A stretch of DNA of 64,000 bases from Cordia subcordata (GCA_028554755.1 JAPTOF010000004.1:5556001-5620000); one strand, 5' to 3'; counted from the first letter of the stretch, positions 23,985-38,839 are shown. Numbers and translations: made by a program. Notes: generated from the sequence alone by a model not told the origin.

Positions 23985-25772
23985 CTGATGGCTTGTAACT
24001 GCTGCTGACATAATTTAGTTTTCAATCTTGAGATGCTTGTTTTTGCTTTGCTTTTTTCCCATTTTTATAGCATCCAAATCTCGAACTTTTCTTTTTCTTT
24101 TGCAGATTAGTTAAAATATGATTTTATGTGAAAGTAAAAATTACAACATCTATTTTTAAAATATCAAAAGACTCAATTTTTCAAATCAGTAAAAGGAGCC
24201 AATTTAATGGAAGAGATTATTAAGAACTTTTGTAACCAAATAAAAGACGATTTTATTTTATCAATGTAACTAGAATTGTGCCATCCAATTTATAGTATTG
24301 ACCGTGATTGCAACATGGTTCAGGATAATAGCAAAAATATCAAATGGCAAACACATCTTTGTACAAACAAAATTAGCCAATACTGATTACATGAATTTTT
24401 TTTTTTGCAAATTAAGTAAGATTTTACCGATTGCAAATTTGGTACAAGCCATTCGTATCCCTCAAACCTCAGATACTATACTACAAATCAAGACTAGGTT
24501 TGAGGGGATACAATACAACAAATGGAAACAAACATCCCATACAACTTCAAGCAAAGTAGAAAAGAAAGCAAGAAATGAAAACAAGCGAACTAAGAAACTA
24601 AGAAGCATATCAAGTGCCGGGCTTACATGGAGAATTGGTAGGGTTTCCATGGTCAACAAACTGATCATTTCTTCCTTCCAACTCCACCAAAGCCGTGGAC
24701 ATGCGTGAACATGTTTTTGTACAAGTAAAATTAACTCGTATAGTGAGTTATGAATTCAATTTAAGGGAAGAGATCCTATCAAGAAAATTGTTGTCATCGT
24801 GAGATATCTAATCAAATAGTTTATCAATTGTCGAGAAATTTTAGTAATAAGTCGACTTTAATGAATTCATTGGGAGATATCTAACCAAAAAGTTTATCAA
24901 GGATTTTGTTTTTATTTTTTATTTTTTGTGAAACAAACATATTTCATTAATATGAAAGAAGTACACAAGTGTCCTCCAAATTCAAACACTTTGACAGTAT
25001 AGACCTAATAATTGCATGGTAATCTTTAAAAGGCATCTTGAAGTACAATTCAAGCCAAAGGATTGACACAACATCATCATAATGCATGGCGCACGTCCAA
25101 ACAATGACCCCTAGAGAAGCCATAAAAACGACAAATCAAGGAGAACCAACAACAAGGTGAGAGAAAGATTCACTATCCTAAACAATGAAAGGTTGGAGAA
25201 AGAATACAAAACCTTCAACTGAAAGATTGTTGAACAAACAAACCTACCAACTATGGCCAGCAGTGGAGACAAATGGTCAAACGTGCAAGAAAAATCATGA
25301 AATTCCGAGGTGAGCAACCATAGTTGAACAATAGTTGTTTGACCATAAGTGTTTTTATTCCAGATTTAATAATATCAAACACCACAAATAACATTTGGGC
25401 AGAAGAAAAATCAAAAACCATAAAAGACCCAACAAAAGAGAATGAAAACAACAAATGAAAAGATGAAAGAAAAAAAAAAGATGAAAAAAAAACAAGCTAA
25501 AACCACCAACTTAAGACCGAGACTTAAAAAAGCAAACAAGAAACTTCGATGGAGACTTGAGAGAATTGCATTTAGAGAAAGAAAGGTGGGCGGGTGAAAG
25601 GTTTAGTGGTATGTCTTTCACTTTAATAATGATAAGTTTAGGAACTAATTCCCATTAGATCCATATTGTAATTGGTGTTCGACCTCCAAGCGAAGAAGAA
25701 AAATATCAAACAATTGCAGTATGATGACCACCCAGCTTGGATTGACCCAAAATGTCAAAAGTTTTTCTGAGA

Positions 25773-25846
25773 GGCCCAAAGCATAGGCCTTTTTGAGTGG
25801 GCTCGAAACTCCTATATAAACATCTCACACTCCACCAAAACCCTAA
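25773..25846 (+). promoter_or_regulatory. RPS26 promoter: site II motifs, TATA box, telo-box
   Basis: Upstream of the RPS26 ATG: GGCCCA at 25773-25778 (TGGGCC on the other strand) and TGGGCT at 25798-25803 are site II elements. TATATAAA is at 25813-25820 and AAACCCTAA, the telo-box, at 25838-25846. Site II plus telo-box is the established signature of plant ribosomal-protein and other growth-related promoters. A pyrimidine-rich stretch follows before the ATG. Confidence 0.8.
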
Positions 25847-25926
25847 CCCTACCCCGCTTTCTCCAGTGCAGTAGAGCCGTTAAGAGCTTCGAGTCCTCAG
25901 AAGCCAAACACTTTAGCCAACCAGCA

Positions 25927-27953
<2,027 letters not shown>

Positions 27954-28853
27954 AAGGCTTGCCTTTTGATCTGTTATGTTATTAGGATTGCGATCTTAGT
28001 CAAAGGTTTATGCATTATATATTAAAACTTACAACCATGTTTTCAGACCTGATCTAATTTTGTGTACTTGTTTCTGCGTTGGATTTGATTTGCCGAAGAA
28101 GAACCAAGTTTTGAATTCTATGGATGGAGATTTTTCATTTGTGTCTTCATGAATTGTGGAATCAAACAATTATCAACCATGTTAGCTTCCGCTTCTGGTA
28201 TTGTCTTGAGTTCTTTGAGTGGTATCTTTGTGAGTTTTTCTTCAAGATGACGTATGAAGTCGGCTATTGGCCGGACTTGCTCGAATCCTCCATTTTTGCC
28301 ATCCTGACTAAAACTTTGCAGTAGTCCGTTATGGACGATGATAAACTGGTTGTATTTAGGCAGTGTTATGGACGATGATAAACCAGTTGTATTTTTAGGG
28401 AGGCATTTTTCGAGTGAGAAAGAACTGTGAATAAGGTGAAATACTGAAAAATGTAGTTTTGAGAGTTATGGAGCTCACTTTAATGCTGAAAGAACAGCGT
28501 ATGGCTTTTGAAACTGGGAATCTGGGATTCATTATCTTAATTTTTAAACTAAACTTGAGGACCCCTCGTTGTTGTCACCGTTATCACCTAGTTTTAGTTG
28601 GGTCTCGTTAATGGTTTTGTCTTGCCATTTCTTAATGGACCTTTCTTTGCGGGTGAACTCTAATCCATTAGTTGTGCGCAACAGTTTCTAACAAAAGTAG
28701 TTCATCAGCACCAGGAAGGCTTTTGTCGTCGTTATGGAATTCTTTTTTCGGTTTTTGTATCTATATGTAAAAGTGAATAAAGAGACTTTATTTCAAAAAA
28801 TATTTAAAGTAAATTTCTAACATTATTAATCAATTTCTAATATTCGTATTCAT

Positions 28854-28922
28854 ATTATTATTATTATTGCTGTTATTGTTGTTGTTGTTGGTGGTGGTGG
28901 TGTTATTATTATTATTATTATA
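28854..28922. repeat. Compound (ATT/GTT/GGT)n microsatellite
   Basis: A trinucleotide tract that drifts from ATT units through GTT to GGT and back to ATT, so every third base is T in a changing purine context. Confidence 0.85.
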
Positions 28923-29499
28923 TTTATATTTACCATTACATGTATAACTTTAATCACGTTTCATAAATTAATTTGAAGTAAAATGTTCAATATTTATATA
29001 GAATTTAATAATATCAAAATCCATGCATCTCGTGAGTCACACGGTAGTGATATCATAATAGTATGAAAGTAGTGATATTATAATAGTATGAAATATGTGC
29101 TGAGCAGTTCGCTAGGTTCAATATACGTAAGCATGTATATCATTTTTGCTTGGGAAACTTGTTACATGGTTTATTTTATGTCGATAAATGAATTGATACT
29201 TCCTTTTCTACTCAAGTTCTATTATGGACTATTTATATTATAACTCAGCAAAAAGGGGAGGGGAGTTTTTGTGAAACAAAACAAATGATGTTGAGCCAAG
29301 AGCACTTTTATTTATATATAAAATGGTGGATGTAAGAAATAACAACATATTGAATGAAGCTTTACCATAACATTTTTCTGATTTGGAAGTGGTGTGGAAT
29401 CGGTTTAACTATGGAAATTTGAGTTAGTCTTTTAATGGGATGTGAGGTGATACTACATTTCTTTTTTAGAGTTTTAACTTTACACGTGTCTAATAACAA

Positions 29500-29570
29500 G
29501 CACCAGTGGTCAAGTGGTAGAATAGTACCCTGCCACGGTACAGACCCGGGTTCGATTCCCGGCTGGTGCA
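29500..29570 (+). tRNA. tRNA-Gly (anticodon GCC)
   Basis: A complete 71-nt cloverleaf: GCACCAG/CTGGTGC acceptor stem, D arm with AGTGGTAGA, anticodon loop CTGCCAC giving GCC, T arm CCGGGTTCGATTCCCGG, discriminator A. All stems pair. It could be a working tRNA gene with internal A and B boxes, but the SINE-like body after it suggests it is the head of a retroposon. There is no T-run directly after the tRNA. Confidence 0.65.
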
Positions 29571-29672
29571 ATCTCGGAGCCATGACGAGGTATTCGCACA
29601 TCTTGTGAAGGTTTGGGTTGTCTTCACAATTGTCTGATCTACTGGATGAATAATTGTGCATCTGAGCTCTCT
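29500..29672 (+). mobile_element. SINE with tRNA-Gly(GCC) head, copy 2
   Basis: A tRNA-Gly sequence at 29500-29570 is followed by a body that matches copy 1 (minus strand, 23809-23984) through GAGCTCTC, then a pyrimidine-rich tail (29673-29692). Homology between the copies begins at the first tRNA base and stops at GAGCTCTC, as expected for a retroposed unit. No target duplication was seen, so the insertion is probably old, or the flank has changed. Confidence 0.7.
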
Positions 29673-30679
29673 GATTTCTTTCTTTTTTCCACTTTACTGG
29701 TCTTTGTTGTTTTGGCCAACAGTCCTCCAGCATTTTCCCATTAAAGACGAAGTTGTATAGCCAAATAGGCCATCTATTTTAATACGTTGCTAAGAAAAAT
29801 ATGATAACATTATATATGATACATATTATATAATGATCTGAAAGCTCTTGTTCACCAGTTACTACTTGGCTTCTTACGACCTCACCTTCTTGCTATAGAC
29901 TAAATCAATTTAACTTTTATACTGGATATGATATAGAATAAGATTAGGACATTAAAATGATTGCGTCTCTTTGGTCCTCCACTTTCTTTTGCAAGAGAAT
30001 ATTCATTAGGGAGTTATTCTACTATAATATTCATTTTCTATGATTCGAACTAAGTTCGAATATAATAATAATGTTAAATAAATCGTCTTATTTTGATTCC
30101 ATACCTATTGGAATTAACTTTAATCATATTATAAAACACGAAACTATTACATAAATTGAACATAAATTCTTGTTAACACATGATTTTAAGAATCTAAAAA
30201 GATTTGGGTTTGTGGCACTCCCATTAATCTCATGAAGTTTTGCACCACGAGTTTAGTCTATTTACAGCCTTCGTGGGGCGACTGGCAAAAAGTTATACGT
30301 CGACATTCAGTGCATGAACGTTATAAAGGTCAATGAACGTGTCGCTATAAAGGGCCCCGCTTTATCTTTGATGGTAAATTCCAAAAACGTGTAATGTGTT
30401 GAGTGGTTTAGCACTTATTTTTGTCCCATGGAAAGTAAATAGTTGGTTATCGTACTAGTTGTGGAAGACAATTTCTTAGAAACTGCTTATGCTAAGAACG
30501 AAATAAAACAACCATTCAGTGAATAGTTTAAGTAGTCGAAATTATTATTTAAAAATGTTGATTTGAGTTTGAGTATACTGAGTGGCGGTGAGTTAGGGGT
30601 ATTAAAATTAAAGAAAAAAAAGTTATGGTTTGAAAAATTAAAGAAACGAATAATGAAATAACCTAACCCTTTTAACTCA

Positions 30680-30709
30680 ATAATAATAATAATAATAATA
30701 ATAATAAAG
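30680..30709. repeat. (AAT)n microsatellite
   Basis: About ten AAT/ATA units in AT-rich intergenic DNA. Confidence 0.9.
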
Positions 30710-30832
30710 AAGTCTTTCGACATGTTTTTAATGATGAACAATTTGCTTTAAGTAAAATAGTATTAACTTTTTCTGAAAGACATGTAATTCTGATAGAGCA
30801 TTCTAAGACATGCTTTAAATCATTGAAGAGTA

Positions 30833-31264
30833 AAGTGTTTGGAACAAATGAATTTCACAAAATTTTGTGGAATTCATTTGCAAATTCAATTTTTTATGTT
30901 TAGTAATACTTTATTAAAATATATAATTTATTTGAAATTCTAAGATTTGTAAATTTTGGATTTGCTCTACTTATACTCAAATACTAGTTCAAGAGGTGGA
31001 ATTTGTAATTCCATAAATAGCAAATCCACCAAAAATCTTGTGAAGACAAAAATATCTTTATAATTATTAACATAATACAGCACTATCTTTTTTTTATACA
31101 ATTCTATATAAGTAAGATATACATATTAATTCTAATTCACATGTGTTCCAAACACAATTTCGATTTACAAATGATATAATTAACGTAAAACTGTGTTACA
31201 TATTCAAATAATAAAATTCATTTACAAATGAGATAAATTCAATATTACAAGAGCTTCCAAACAC
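30833..31264. mobile_element. Candidate MITE with AGTGTTTGGAA termini
   Basis: A/T-rich segment of about 430 bp that begins AAGTGTTTGGAAC and ends GCTTCCAAACACTA, terminal inverted repeats of about 11 bases. The interior has subterminal inverted motifs (GAATTCATTTGCAAATTC near the left, ATTCATTTACAAATGAG near the right). Non-coding. Target duplication is unclear. Confidence 0.5.
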
Positions 31265-31845
31265 TATTAAAGTAATATATTTGTAATAGGAACACATTTG
31301 TTCATTTTGTAGGTTCTCAAGAAAATAACTTTGTTTGAACTTCAATTTGTTACCAGAATGAATTTATTAACTAACCATTTTCACCAATCTATTGGGAGTC
31401 TATTACAAGTTAATTACACTTACAACTCTGCAGAACAGATTAAAAAAAATACAGTGCGGGTTTTGTAGTTGGTAGAAGTAAACATCAAGAATACATTGCA
31501 TCCACTCTACTCTATGAAACACAACAGAACAAAAAAACAGAAGTGTTAATATCATCTGCAGGATTTATTAGACGAAAAAACAGATTAATCCAACCATGAC
31601 TGACTGATATAAAGAAAGGATAAGAACAGAAGAAAAAAAGTGGAGGAATCATCTTGGAAAATGCATTATGCACAGGGGATAATTATGTATATATGTATAT
31701 AGTCAACCCTCGGCTTTATAACAAAATGTGACAGCGACAGGCGCTCTTTGTACTTTTGTAGTGTAGAAATATTGCGCGCCATGCTGTACCCGTGTTTTCG
31801 CAACTTCTTTTGTCTCCCTTGATGTTGGTCAGAGGTCATTTTTAG

Positions 31846-32081
31846 GATTCGTTTAAGTTGGTTTTTTTGAAAAGTATTTTTTTAATAATTTTGAAAAATA
31901 ATTTTTTTATAAGTTAAAAATTTTAATTTTTTTAAAAATTTGTATTTAGGTTTTTTTTAAAGTTTCAACTTTTTTAGAGGTTAAATTAAATAGTTATTGA
32001 AAATTTATTATAATTTTTTCTAAAAAAATATTTTTTCTATAAAAAATATTTTTTTTAAAAAAAGCCAATCTAAAGAGGCTG
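31846..32081. mobile_element. MITE-like element, copy F
   Basis: About 236 bp, A/T-rich, left end GGATTCGTTTAAGTTGG and right end GCCAATCTAAAGAGGCT. The internal order of AT blocks resembles copies A-D, some in the opposite orientation. More diverged than C and D. Confidence 0.55.
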
Positions 32082-32173
32082 AGGGCTTAACCAAACGCCT
32101 GCAGGTTGTGGTCTTACTGTTCATGATAATAAGAGCTAGTTTAGATTTTTTTTTCCTCTTCTTCTTCTTCGTC

Positions 32174-32241
<68 letters not shown>
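32174..32241. repeat. (TTA)n microsatellite, about 22 units
   Basis: Uninterrupted TTA/ATT repeat of about 68 bases following a CTT-rich run. In translation it gives poly-Asn on the minus strand, which is not a gene. Confidence 0.95.
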
Positions 32242-33444
32242 AATATTCTTAATTAGAAAAATAAAATGTAATGTAGTCAAATCTTATTTGTTCAAATTAA
32301 GTTTATGCTCTTCGTATTTTTTTCTTTCTTAAATCCCCGTCCCAAATCCAACCCCTTGTTCGCTATAAGATATGAATTCAGGACGACACCTCTAAATAAT
32401 AGAGTCTCAACCACTTTAACTATCCCCTAATCTCTAACTCTTGTACTTTGTAAATTCGTATAAAAATATCAACATATCAGTTTAAGTATCAAATATTTTT
32501 GAGTAAAATGCTTTTTATCTCTTGTGCCTTGTAATTTCATATAAAATATTTTATGATTTCAAAACATGTTAATATACCTTATATTATAAAGAATGTTGTA
32601 AAGAATGTTATTCAATCCTCTAAAAATTGAAAGCTTTGTGTAATGTTGTTTATAGTATAATGAGTTATTAGAGACTTTTAAAGTACAAAAAGTTCTATAT
32701 AATTTTGATAAAAATATAAAGGGATAATATAAAATTTCCTCAAATATTTTTGGTTCGTCCCTCACTTTGTATTCCAAGTTCACCAAGTCTTTTTTTCCTC
32801 CGATTTGCGTAAGTGGTTGGTGTCCGCATAAATTGAGTTGAGGATAGATTTTGAGGTCTATAAAAATCTGGTTTTCTTTTGTTAAGAACTATACATCAGA
32901 TTCCATCTTAAAATTAATTTAAGTCAAGAGAAGTAGTTTGAGACCTCAAATGGTAGATTACTCGATTAAAGTTTATAATATTCTCATATAAGATAAGTAT
33001 TCACTTCCCATAATGTAACTAAAACCAAGATTCTATTTGTATTTTTTTTTTTTACTCTCACACCCTAATAAAATTTGAACCTAAATTATCGCCCTTAGAA
33101 AAACAATTTCAAACAAACTAATAATACAACTATTGCGAGTAAACTGATGAAAACTAAGAACTTAAATTAATCATGATAGGTTAGACTTAGATGCATTATA
33201 ATGGCCCAAATCTATGCTCTAAATTTTGCCCCACTAATAGTTATCGCTAATTGAAGTGGCTAATCGTGGAAGTTTAACAAGTGGTTAATCATGGAAGTTT
33301 GCATTATAAATCTTGAAGTTTGGAATCAGAATTAGAAGAAAAAGAAAAGAAAATTAGCTAATGAAGGACTCGTACAATTATGAAGATGGGTTGAGGACCG
33401 CATTGCGTTTTTCGATGGAATGAAACCACACAATGGTTTTGTAG

Positions 33445-33774
33445 TAAGTACAGGGGTAGCATTTTAAAGGCTTTGATCACCAAATTATGTCTTGAAGCAA
33501 TTATTTATCCTACATGGATGGAGCGCAATTAAAGAATATTTCAAAGGGAAATTTTAACAGAGGAACAACTTGCCTGCACAATTGTATTTGAGGTTAGACA
33601 TATTGTGATTAGGAAAGACAAATGTACAGGATAATTGGGCCTTCTAACAATTTTTTGGCGTAGATAGAATCTAGTTTCTAGTTAAACAGAGCAGCCTGTT
33701 GGGCTTATTTCAACCTTTTGTATATTTTGTAATTAATACAAGTCTTTATTTCCATAGCAAAAAAAAAAAAAAAA
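33445..33774 (+). mobile_element. LINE (L1-type) 3' end, 5'-truncated
   Basis: A broken frame reads KALITKLCLEAIIYPTWMERN, stop, RIFQRE..., which corresponds to the WxERNxRxF motif in the C-terminal region that follows reverse transcriptase in plant L1-like LINEs. A short 3' UTR follows, ending in an A16 tail at 33759-33774. The stop inside the motif and the missing RT show a dead, 5'-truncated copy, the usual product of incomplete reverse transcription. Confidence 0.72.
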
Positions 33775-34223
33775 TCGTAAAATTGGCCTTCCCGGTCAAA
33801 TGTGATACACAAGCGAGCAAAACACACTTTTAATAAAGTCAGCCCTCAACAAATTTCCGTTACAGATACCACATTATTCAAGGATAATTGTTTCAATCAC
33901 GTCAATTTTCACGTTCTTTAACAATTATATTATCATGATGATTAAATTACTCATGTTGGACATATTTTCTAATATAAAACATGTCGGCCATGATTCTCTT
34001 GTTTGTTCTTTTGATTTGATGTTGCTTGTTTGATATGTTTGATATGTTTGACATAGTTTAAGGCCTTCAATTGTCACTAGCAAGTTAATTTTGATCTCTA
34101 TAATTTTCCGTTGTTTTATATACTCATTTACATATGCCTCTTAATTGACTTTCTTTTAGCTGTATATTTTCAAAATATTAATATTATTATGGTACTATGA
34201 TATAGATTTTTTTATTGTGTCGT

Positions 34224-34793
34224 TGTAGAGGATGAATTCTACAATCACGTACAAAGGTTGACTGGGGCTCCGATAACCTGCAAGACCAAGAGGAAAGGTG
34301 AGCGACGTAACCCTTGACACCGGTGTGGTGCCGGCCAAAGGTACTCCGACGCTCAAGTCAGCGTTGAGTTTCAGATAAAACGATGAATTGTTACACGACG
34401 AGTTATGGACGAACCACGAATATGAATATATTGGTATTTTGTGTCTGTCTTACCTCCTCTGGCGAGCGGTACTTTTATAGTTCCTTGGGTAGAAGAGTCC
34501 TTTTTGGTTTTAGGTTCCTTCCTGATCGTGTTGTAATGAGTCTCTGCCAGCTACTATGCTCAGCTATATCGTATTTAGATCACGTATATCCTTCTTTGTG
34601 CATATCTTTGAAGGAGACCAAGCTCATCCCTAATTGTAGTTACGTTCCAATACTCTAGAAGCATAGAGCGAGCAACGCATGCTAAGAGTTTGGGCCTTAG
34701 CCCTAGCCTTTTCAATACATGGCTCAACAAATTGGGTTTCGGACTAAGCATAATATGGACCTTCTTGGATCCTGACAACTTTTGGCCCAAACA
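34224..34793 (-). repeat. Left LTR (3' LTR of the minus-strand element)
   Basis: 570 bp, TG...CA ends, about 97% identical to the right LTR over its entire length. TSD GTCGT at 34219-34223. Confidence 0.95.
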
Positions 34794-35289
34794 GTTTGTC
34801 CCCCCACTCTCTAAGTTTGAAGCTTTTCAAGTTAGAGAGTAGCATTCGCGTACAAGATTCTCTGACATTGAGGTGATAGAGACTAGCTTGTCGTTCAATG
34901 CCACAATGAGCCATGCAATGCCACTTGCGTCATTTCAATATCATAAGCACGTAGCGCAAATCATCTAATTTGTCAATACACTAGCCTGATAATTACTACT
35001 ACTACTTACGTGCATGGGTTCTCCCTAAAATAAATGCCTACACGTCAAGTTTAGGCCCTTCTTTGCGTATCATTGGCATACCCACCTGTCACGCTTTGTT
35101 GTCACGAGGCATCGTTCCCTGACAAATATTTCTGACAATAGTGACCTAGAGTGCGGTCCTGTTTGCTAAGCACAGCCTTGCCAACAGAATAAATATAACA
35201 CCGTAATGGGGACTTATATCAACGAGTAGCTTGCAGAGTACGTGCTATCCCACGACCCATTGTGAGAAGCCGATTACACACCAGAGTTT

Positions 35290-35760
35290 GTGGGGGGCTC
35301 CAAGGTGACGTGCCAAGATGACATACTAAGGTGACGTGCCAAAGTGACATGCAAAGTGTTGTGCCAAGGGGACATGCAAGGCGGTGTGCCAAAAGGACAT
35401 GCAAAGGGGTGTGCCAAGGGGACATGCAAGGCGGTGTGCCAAGGGGATATGCAAGTGGACTTGCTACGGGGACACGCTACGGCGACGCGCGACGGCGCCA
35501 CGCCAAGGCGACGCGAGACGGCGACACGCCAAGGCGACGTGCGACGGGGCCATGCCAAGGCGACGCACGACGGCGATACGCCAAGGTGACGAGCAACGGT
35601 GACATGTCAAAGTTACGTGTGATGGCGACATACAAGAGGACACACCAAGGTGACGTGCTATGACGACATGTCAAGGTGACATGTAAGGGTGACATGCTAC
35701 GGTGACATGCCAAGGTGATATGCTAGGGTGACATGCCAAGGTGACATGCAAGTTTAACAG
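35290..35760. repeat. GC-rich tandem array of about 12-13-bp (25-bp dimer) units
   Basis: Begins as 25-bp units of the type GACATGCAAGGCGGTGTGCC plus five bases, then passes into shorter units such as ACACGCCAAGGCG and GACATGCTACGGT. Locally the most GC-rich DNA of the element (35460-35590). Because units lack stop codons, several frames on both strands are open; these are artefacts of the repeat and not called as genes. Confidence 0.9.
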
Positions 35761-35859
35761 GAGTTTGATAGACAAGTTTGACATGTACCAAGCGTTTGTC
35801 GAAAAGCCAGAGTGAATGTAGGTGTGTATGTAAGAATGACATGCAAGAATGGCATGCTA

Positions 35860-36460
35860 GACTTGCACAACCAAGTGTTTGACAAAAGGCCAAAGAAAGC
35901 TACCATGCAAGGATGACATTCAAGATTGACAACACCAAGTGTTTGATAAAATGCCAAGGTAAACTACCATACAAGAATGATACTCAAGATTGACAACACC
36001 AAGTGTTTGACAAAATGCCAAGGTAAACTACCATGCAAGAATGACATGTAAGATTGCGCTTGACACCATCTCACTCTCGCCTGTTGCGTCTCAGCATGCA
36101 TGCTTACAGGCTGACATTCAAGATTGACAACACCAAGTGTTTGGCAAAATGCTAAGGTAAACTACCATGCAAGAATGACACGTAAGATTGTGCTTGATAC
36201 CACCTCACTCTCTCCTATTGCGTCTCAGCATGCATGCTTACAGGCTGACATTCAAGATTGACAACACCAAGTGTTTGATAAAATGCCAAGGTAAACTACC
36301 ATACAAGAATGATACTCAAGATTGACAACACCAAGTGTTTGACAAAATGCCAAGGTAAACTACCATGCAAGAATGACACGTAAGATTGCGCTTGACACCA
36401 CCTCACTCTCGCCTGTTGCGCCTCAGCATGCATGCTTATAGGCTCGAATCGGCTTAAACA
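35860..36460. repeat. Nested tandem array, 134-bp and 64-bp units
   Basis: The marker CAGCATGCATGCTTACAGG occurs at 36092 and 36226 (spacing 134) and as a variant at 36424 (spacing 198 = 134 + 64). The extra 64-bp unit contains TTGACAACACCAAGTGTTTG, repeated several times from 35927 on. The array arose by repeated unequal exchange or slippage within the element. Confidence 0.88.
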
Positions 36461-38839
36461 TTGATTCATCGCGTCTTTATTGTCTTCGCTTACCACGGAC
36501 TCTCCAGCTCAAATTGTAATATAACTTGACCGTAGACCCAGGTACTATCCCACAGCAAGAACCGATGGTAATGAATGACCTCAGACGCGGCATAGCGTCA
36601 CACCTCTCAGCTTGACCTTCGCCACCATAGCGTCGTCCCTACTTGGCAGGGTGCCTTTTTTCTTTTTTGTTAGCAACTAAACCAAGCCAAGTGTAATATT
36701 ACCATGGCCAAGGTGCTCGTACAAGCGTTAGTAAGCTAGCTGTCATGAGCTTACTAGCGTGATCCCCCTTTTGAGGTTGAAGCTTATTAGACTGTGATTC
36801 GGTATACCAGGCGTTCGATGTAAGGTCAAGGAGAGCAAGCGTGCAAGAATGATAGGGGAGTTTAATAGCCACTAGGTGCTTGACAAAATTCCTCAACACT
36901 AAGGCTCAAGTATTCAGTGGCAGGATTCTAAAGACTCACTAGGTAAGCAATACGATCTCGAGCTTATTCATGATTAACTACGCTGGCACATTTGTGAAAA
37001 TTTTCACCAAAGATCCCTTCCTATTTACAAATTGGGTTATCTCCATCCGACGAGGGTGGTGCTGTCACGTAACCAGCTCCGAGCGCTACTGCAGTAAAAA
37101 TTCGCCTATATGTGATTACGTTAATTACCCTGCTAAGATTCATTCTTTCATAATGATTAGGAGGTTATCGCAAGCAACATCTTCTGCTTTATGGTTAGCA
37201 GATAGTTGATTGTTACAAGGCACCAAGGCTGAACCAGTCCTCCGTGCACCAGGCGTTCAACAAAAGTTCTAGGTCACCATAGTTTGACAAGCTCTTCGAA
37301 TGGCAAGTGTTTGTCAAAAGTTCCAATTTAGGTAGGCTCATTAAGCAGAAAATGTTGACAAAAGTGCTAAACTACCAAGGCCTAGCAAGCACACATATAG
37401 ACTATATGCCAAGAAAGCATAAAGATAAGTATTCATGACACCTCTAATGGTCTTGACCGTCACACTATCAGTGACCAACAAACTGTTCTGATTATTAAAA
37501 TCTAGCCATTACTCTTCTTGTGGAAGTGCATACATCAACCAGCTAAGCCAAGATGCTCAGACTAGTTTTACACATATTATCTCCATATCAAAATTCTTGC
37601 TAAAGTTATTTAAATTAAGGTTGCTCATGTAGTAAATTCAATTTTAACGTCATGTATATATGGTGCATATATGGTGTTGCGTAGATATGTATGACACCTT
37701 GTAAGCAAAGATTGCATTACATTACGTGTTTAACATTGTGGAGACATATGTGAAGCCTCCTAAACATAAGTAAGACGTATTGCCTAAGGCACAGATTTTA
37801 TAATGTTTAGGGTCCAAATAAAGCTTATCATCTAAGTTGAAAGTTTATCCTCCGTGAATGAGTTGAAGATCACGTGATATATAGGCGAGGTAGAGCCTGT
37901 GTAATGCACGAGAGAGTTGAAACTCATGTAATGCGAAACAAGCTGGGGTTCGTGCAACACGCTCACAACTTAGAACATATTTAATATGCGTGCAAGCCAA
38001 TGCTCATGTAATGTGTAGGCAAGCTGGAACTCACGTAATACATAGACAAACTAGAGCTTGCATAAGATACTTATGTGCTAACATTTGTTTATTGTGTAAG
38101 GACTAAGTAAGACCTAAGATGCTAATATATGTAGGGGTGTGTGCATGCACTTCTACCCTTCTAGTAGGTATTTTAATTTATCAGGATTAGATTCACAGGG
38201 CAACTATCACACAAGTTGTTGGCCATATATAAGAAGTAATTAAGCACCTTACCCACAAGCAAGTGATTCACCATATTCAAAGAAGTAAACTACCTTTGGG
38301 ATGATGGAATGTCTGACACTACATTTCATTTAGTAATTATTACTATTCGCATGTAACCATCACTGAGGAAAGCTGAATACTCAAATAGACAAGACTTTCA
38401 ACGAATAGTATTGGAAGATATGACATGTCTTCTAACCCTTTGATATGAGTTGAACACCTTCCTACGTGATAGTTGGTCTTAGTAGTAATCTAGAGGCTTC
38501 GTAATCCTTTCCTTTGCTAAAGGTAAACAAAGACCACACAGTCCTCTGTACGATATTTTACCCAGTTCATTCTTGGCACATAGGTATGTCAGAAGTTAAG
38601 ACAAGGTTTTTATGAGTTACACATTGATAAGGTAGATTAGAGAGCTCACCTCGACAAGAAGTATAAGTAAGTCTTATAAAAGAGAATACTCAAATGTAGT
38701 TGTCTCATAGTCATGTTTGATGCTAAGTTGGTATATCTAATATTTCTTGGATATATTTAATAGTGTATGGACTTATTCAGTATTAAAATTTAATGGACAA
38801 ATTTATCTGTCATGTAGATACATGCAGTGTATGTTATGC

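Larger units (their letters stand above)
23528..25926. other. Intergenic: MnSOD 3' UTR, tRNA-Gly-headed SINE, repeat-like segment, RPS26 promoter
   Basis: Beyond the SINE (23809-23984) no gene is supported. About 24900-25000 carries a T-rich run followed by GTGAAACAAACATATTTCATTAATATG, here noted only by position (24929-24955), resembling in reverse the 3' end of a poly(A)-tailed retroelement. RPS26 promoter motifs are listed separately. Confidence 0.55.
27954..34223. other. Intergenic region with SINE, MITEs, microsatellites and a LINE end
   Basis: Contents: RPS26 3' UTR; a short near-duplication of GTTATGGACGATGATAAAC at about 28327-28395; trinucleotide arrays at 28854-28922, 30680-30709 and 32174-32241; a tRNA-Gly-headed SINE (29500-29672); a candidate MITE (30833-31264); MITE-like copy F (31846-32081); and a LINE 3' end (about 33445-33774). 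No protein gene was recognised. Confidence 0.6.

Noticed and set aside
28124..28324. 66-codon frame after RPS26
   Set aside because: Probably the RPS26 3' region; Trp/Phe-rich translation without motif.
32020..32280. Minus-strand frame with a long poly-Asn run
   Set aside because: It is a translated (TTA)n microsatellite plus MITE-like A/T DNA.
34383..34658. 91-codon plus-strand frame, with a near copy at 40872-41174
   Set aside because: Both lie inside the two LTRs of the same element and are antisense to it; similarity reflects LTR identity, not a gene pair.
35219..35713. Overlapping open frames of 68-110 codons on both strands
   Set aside because: They are translations of a GC-rich tandem repeat lacking stop codons in all frames; unit length is not a multiple of three and no protein motif appears.
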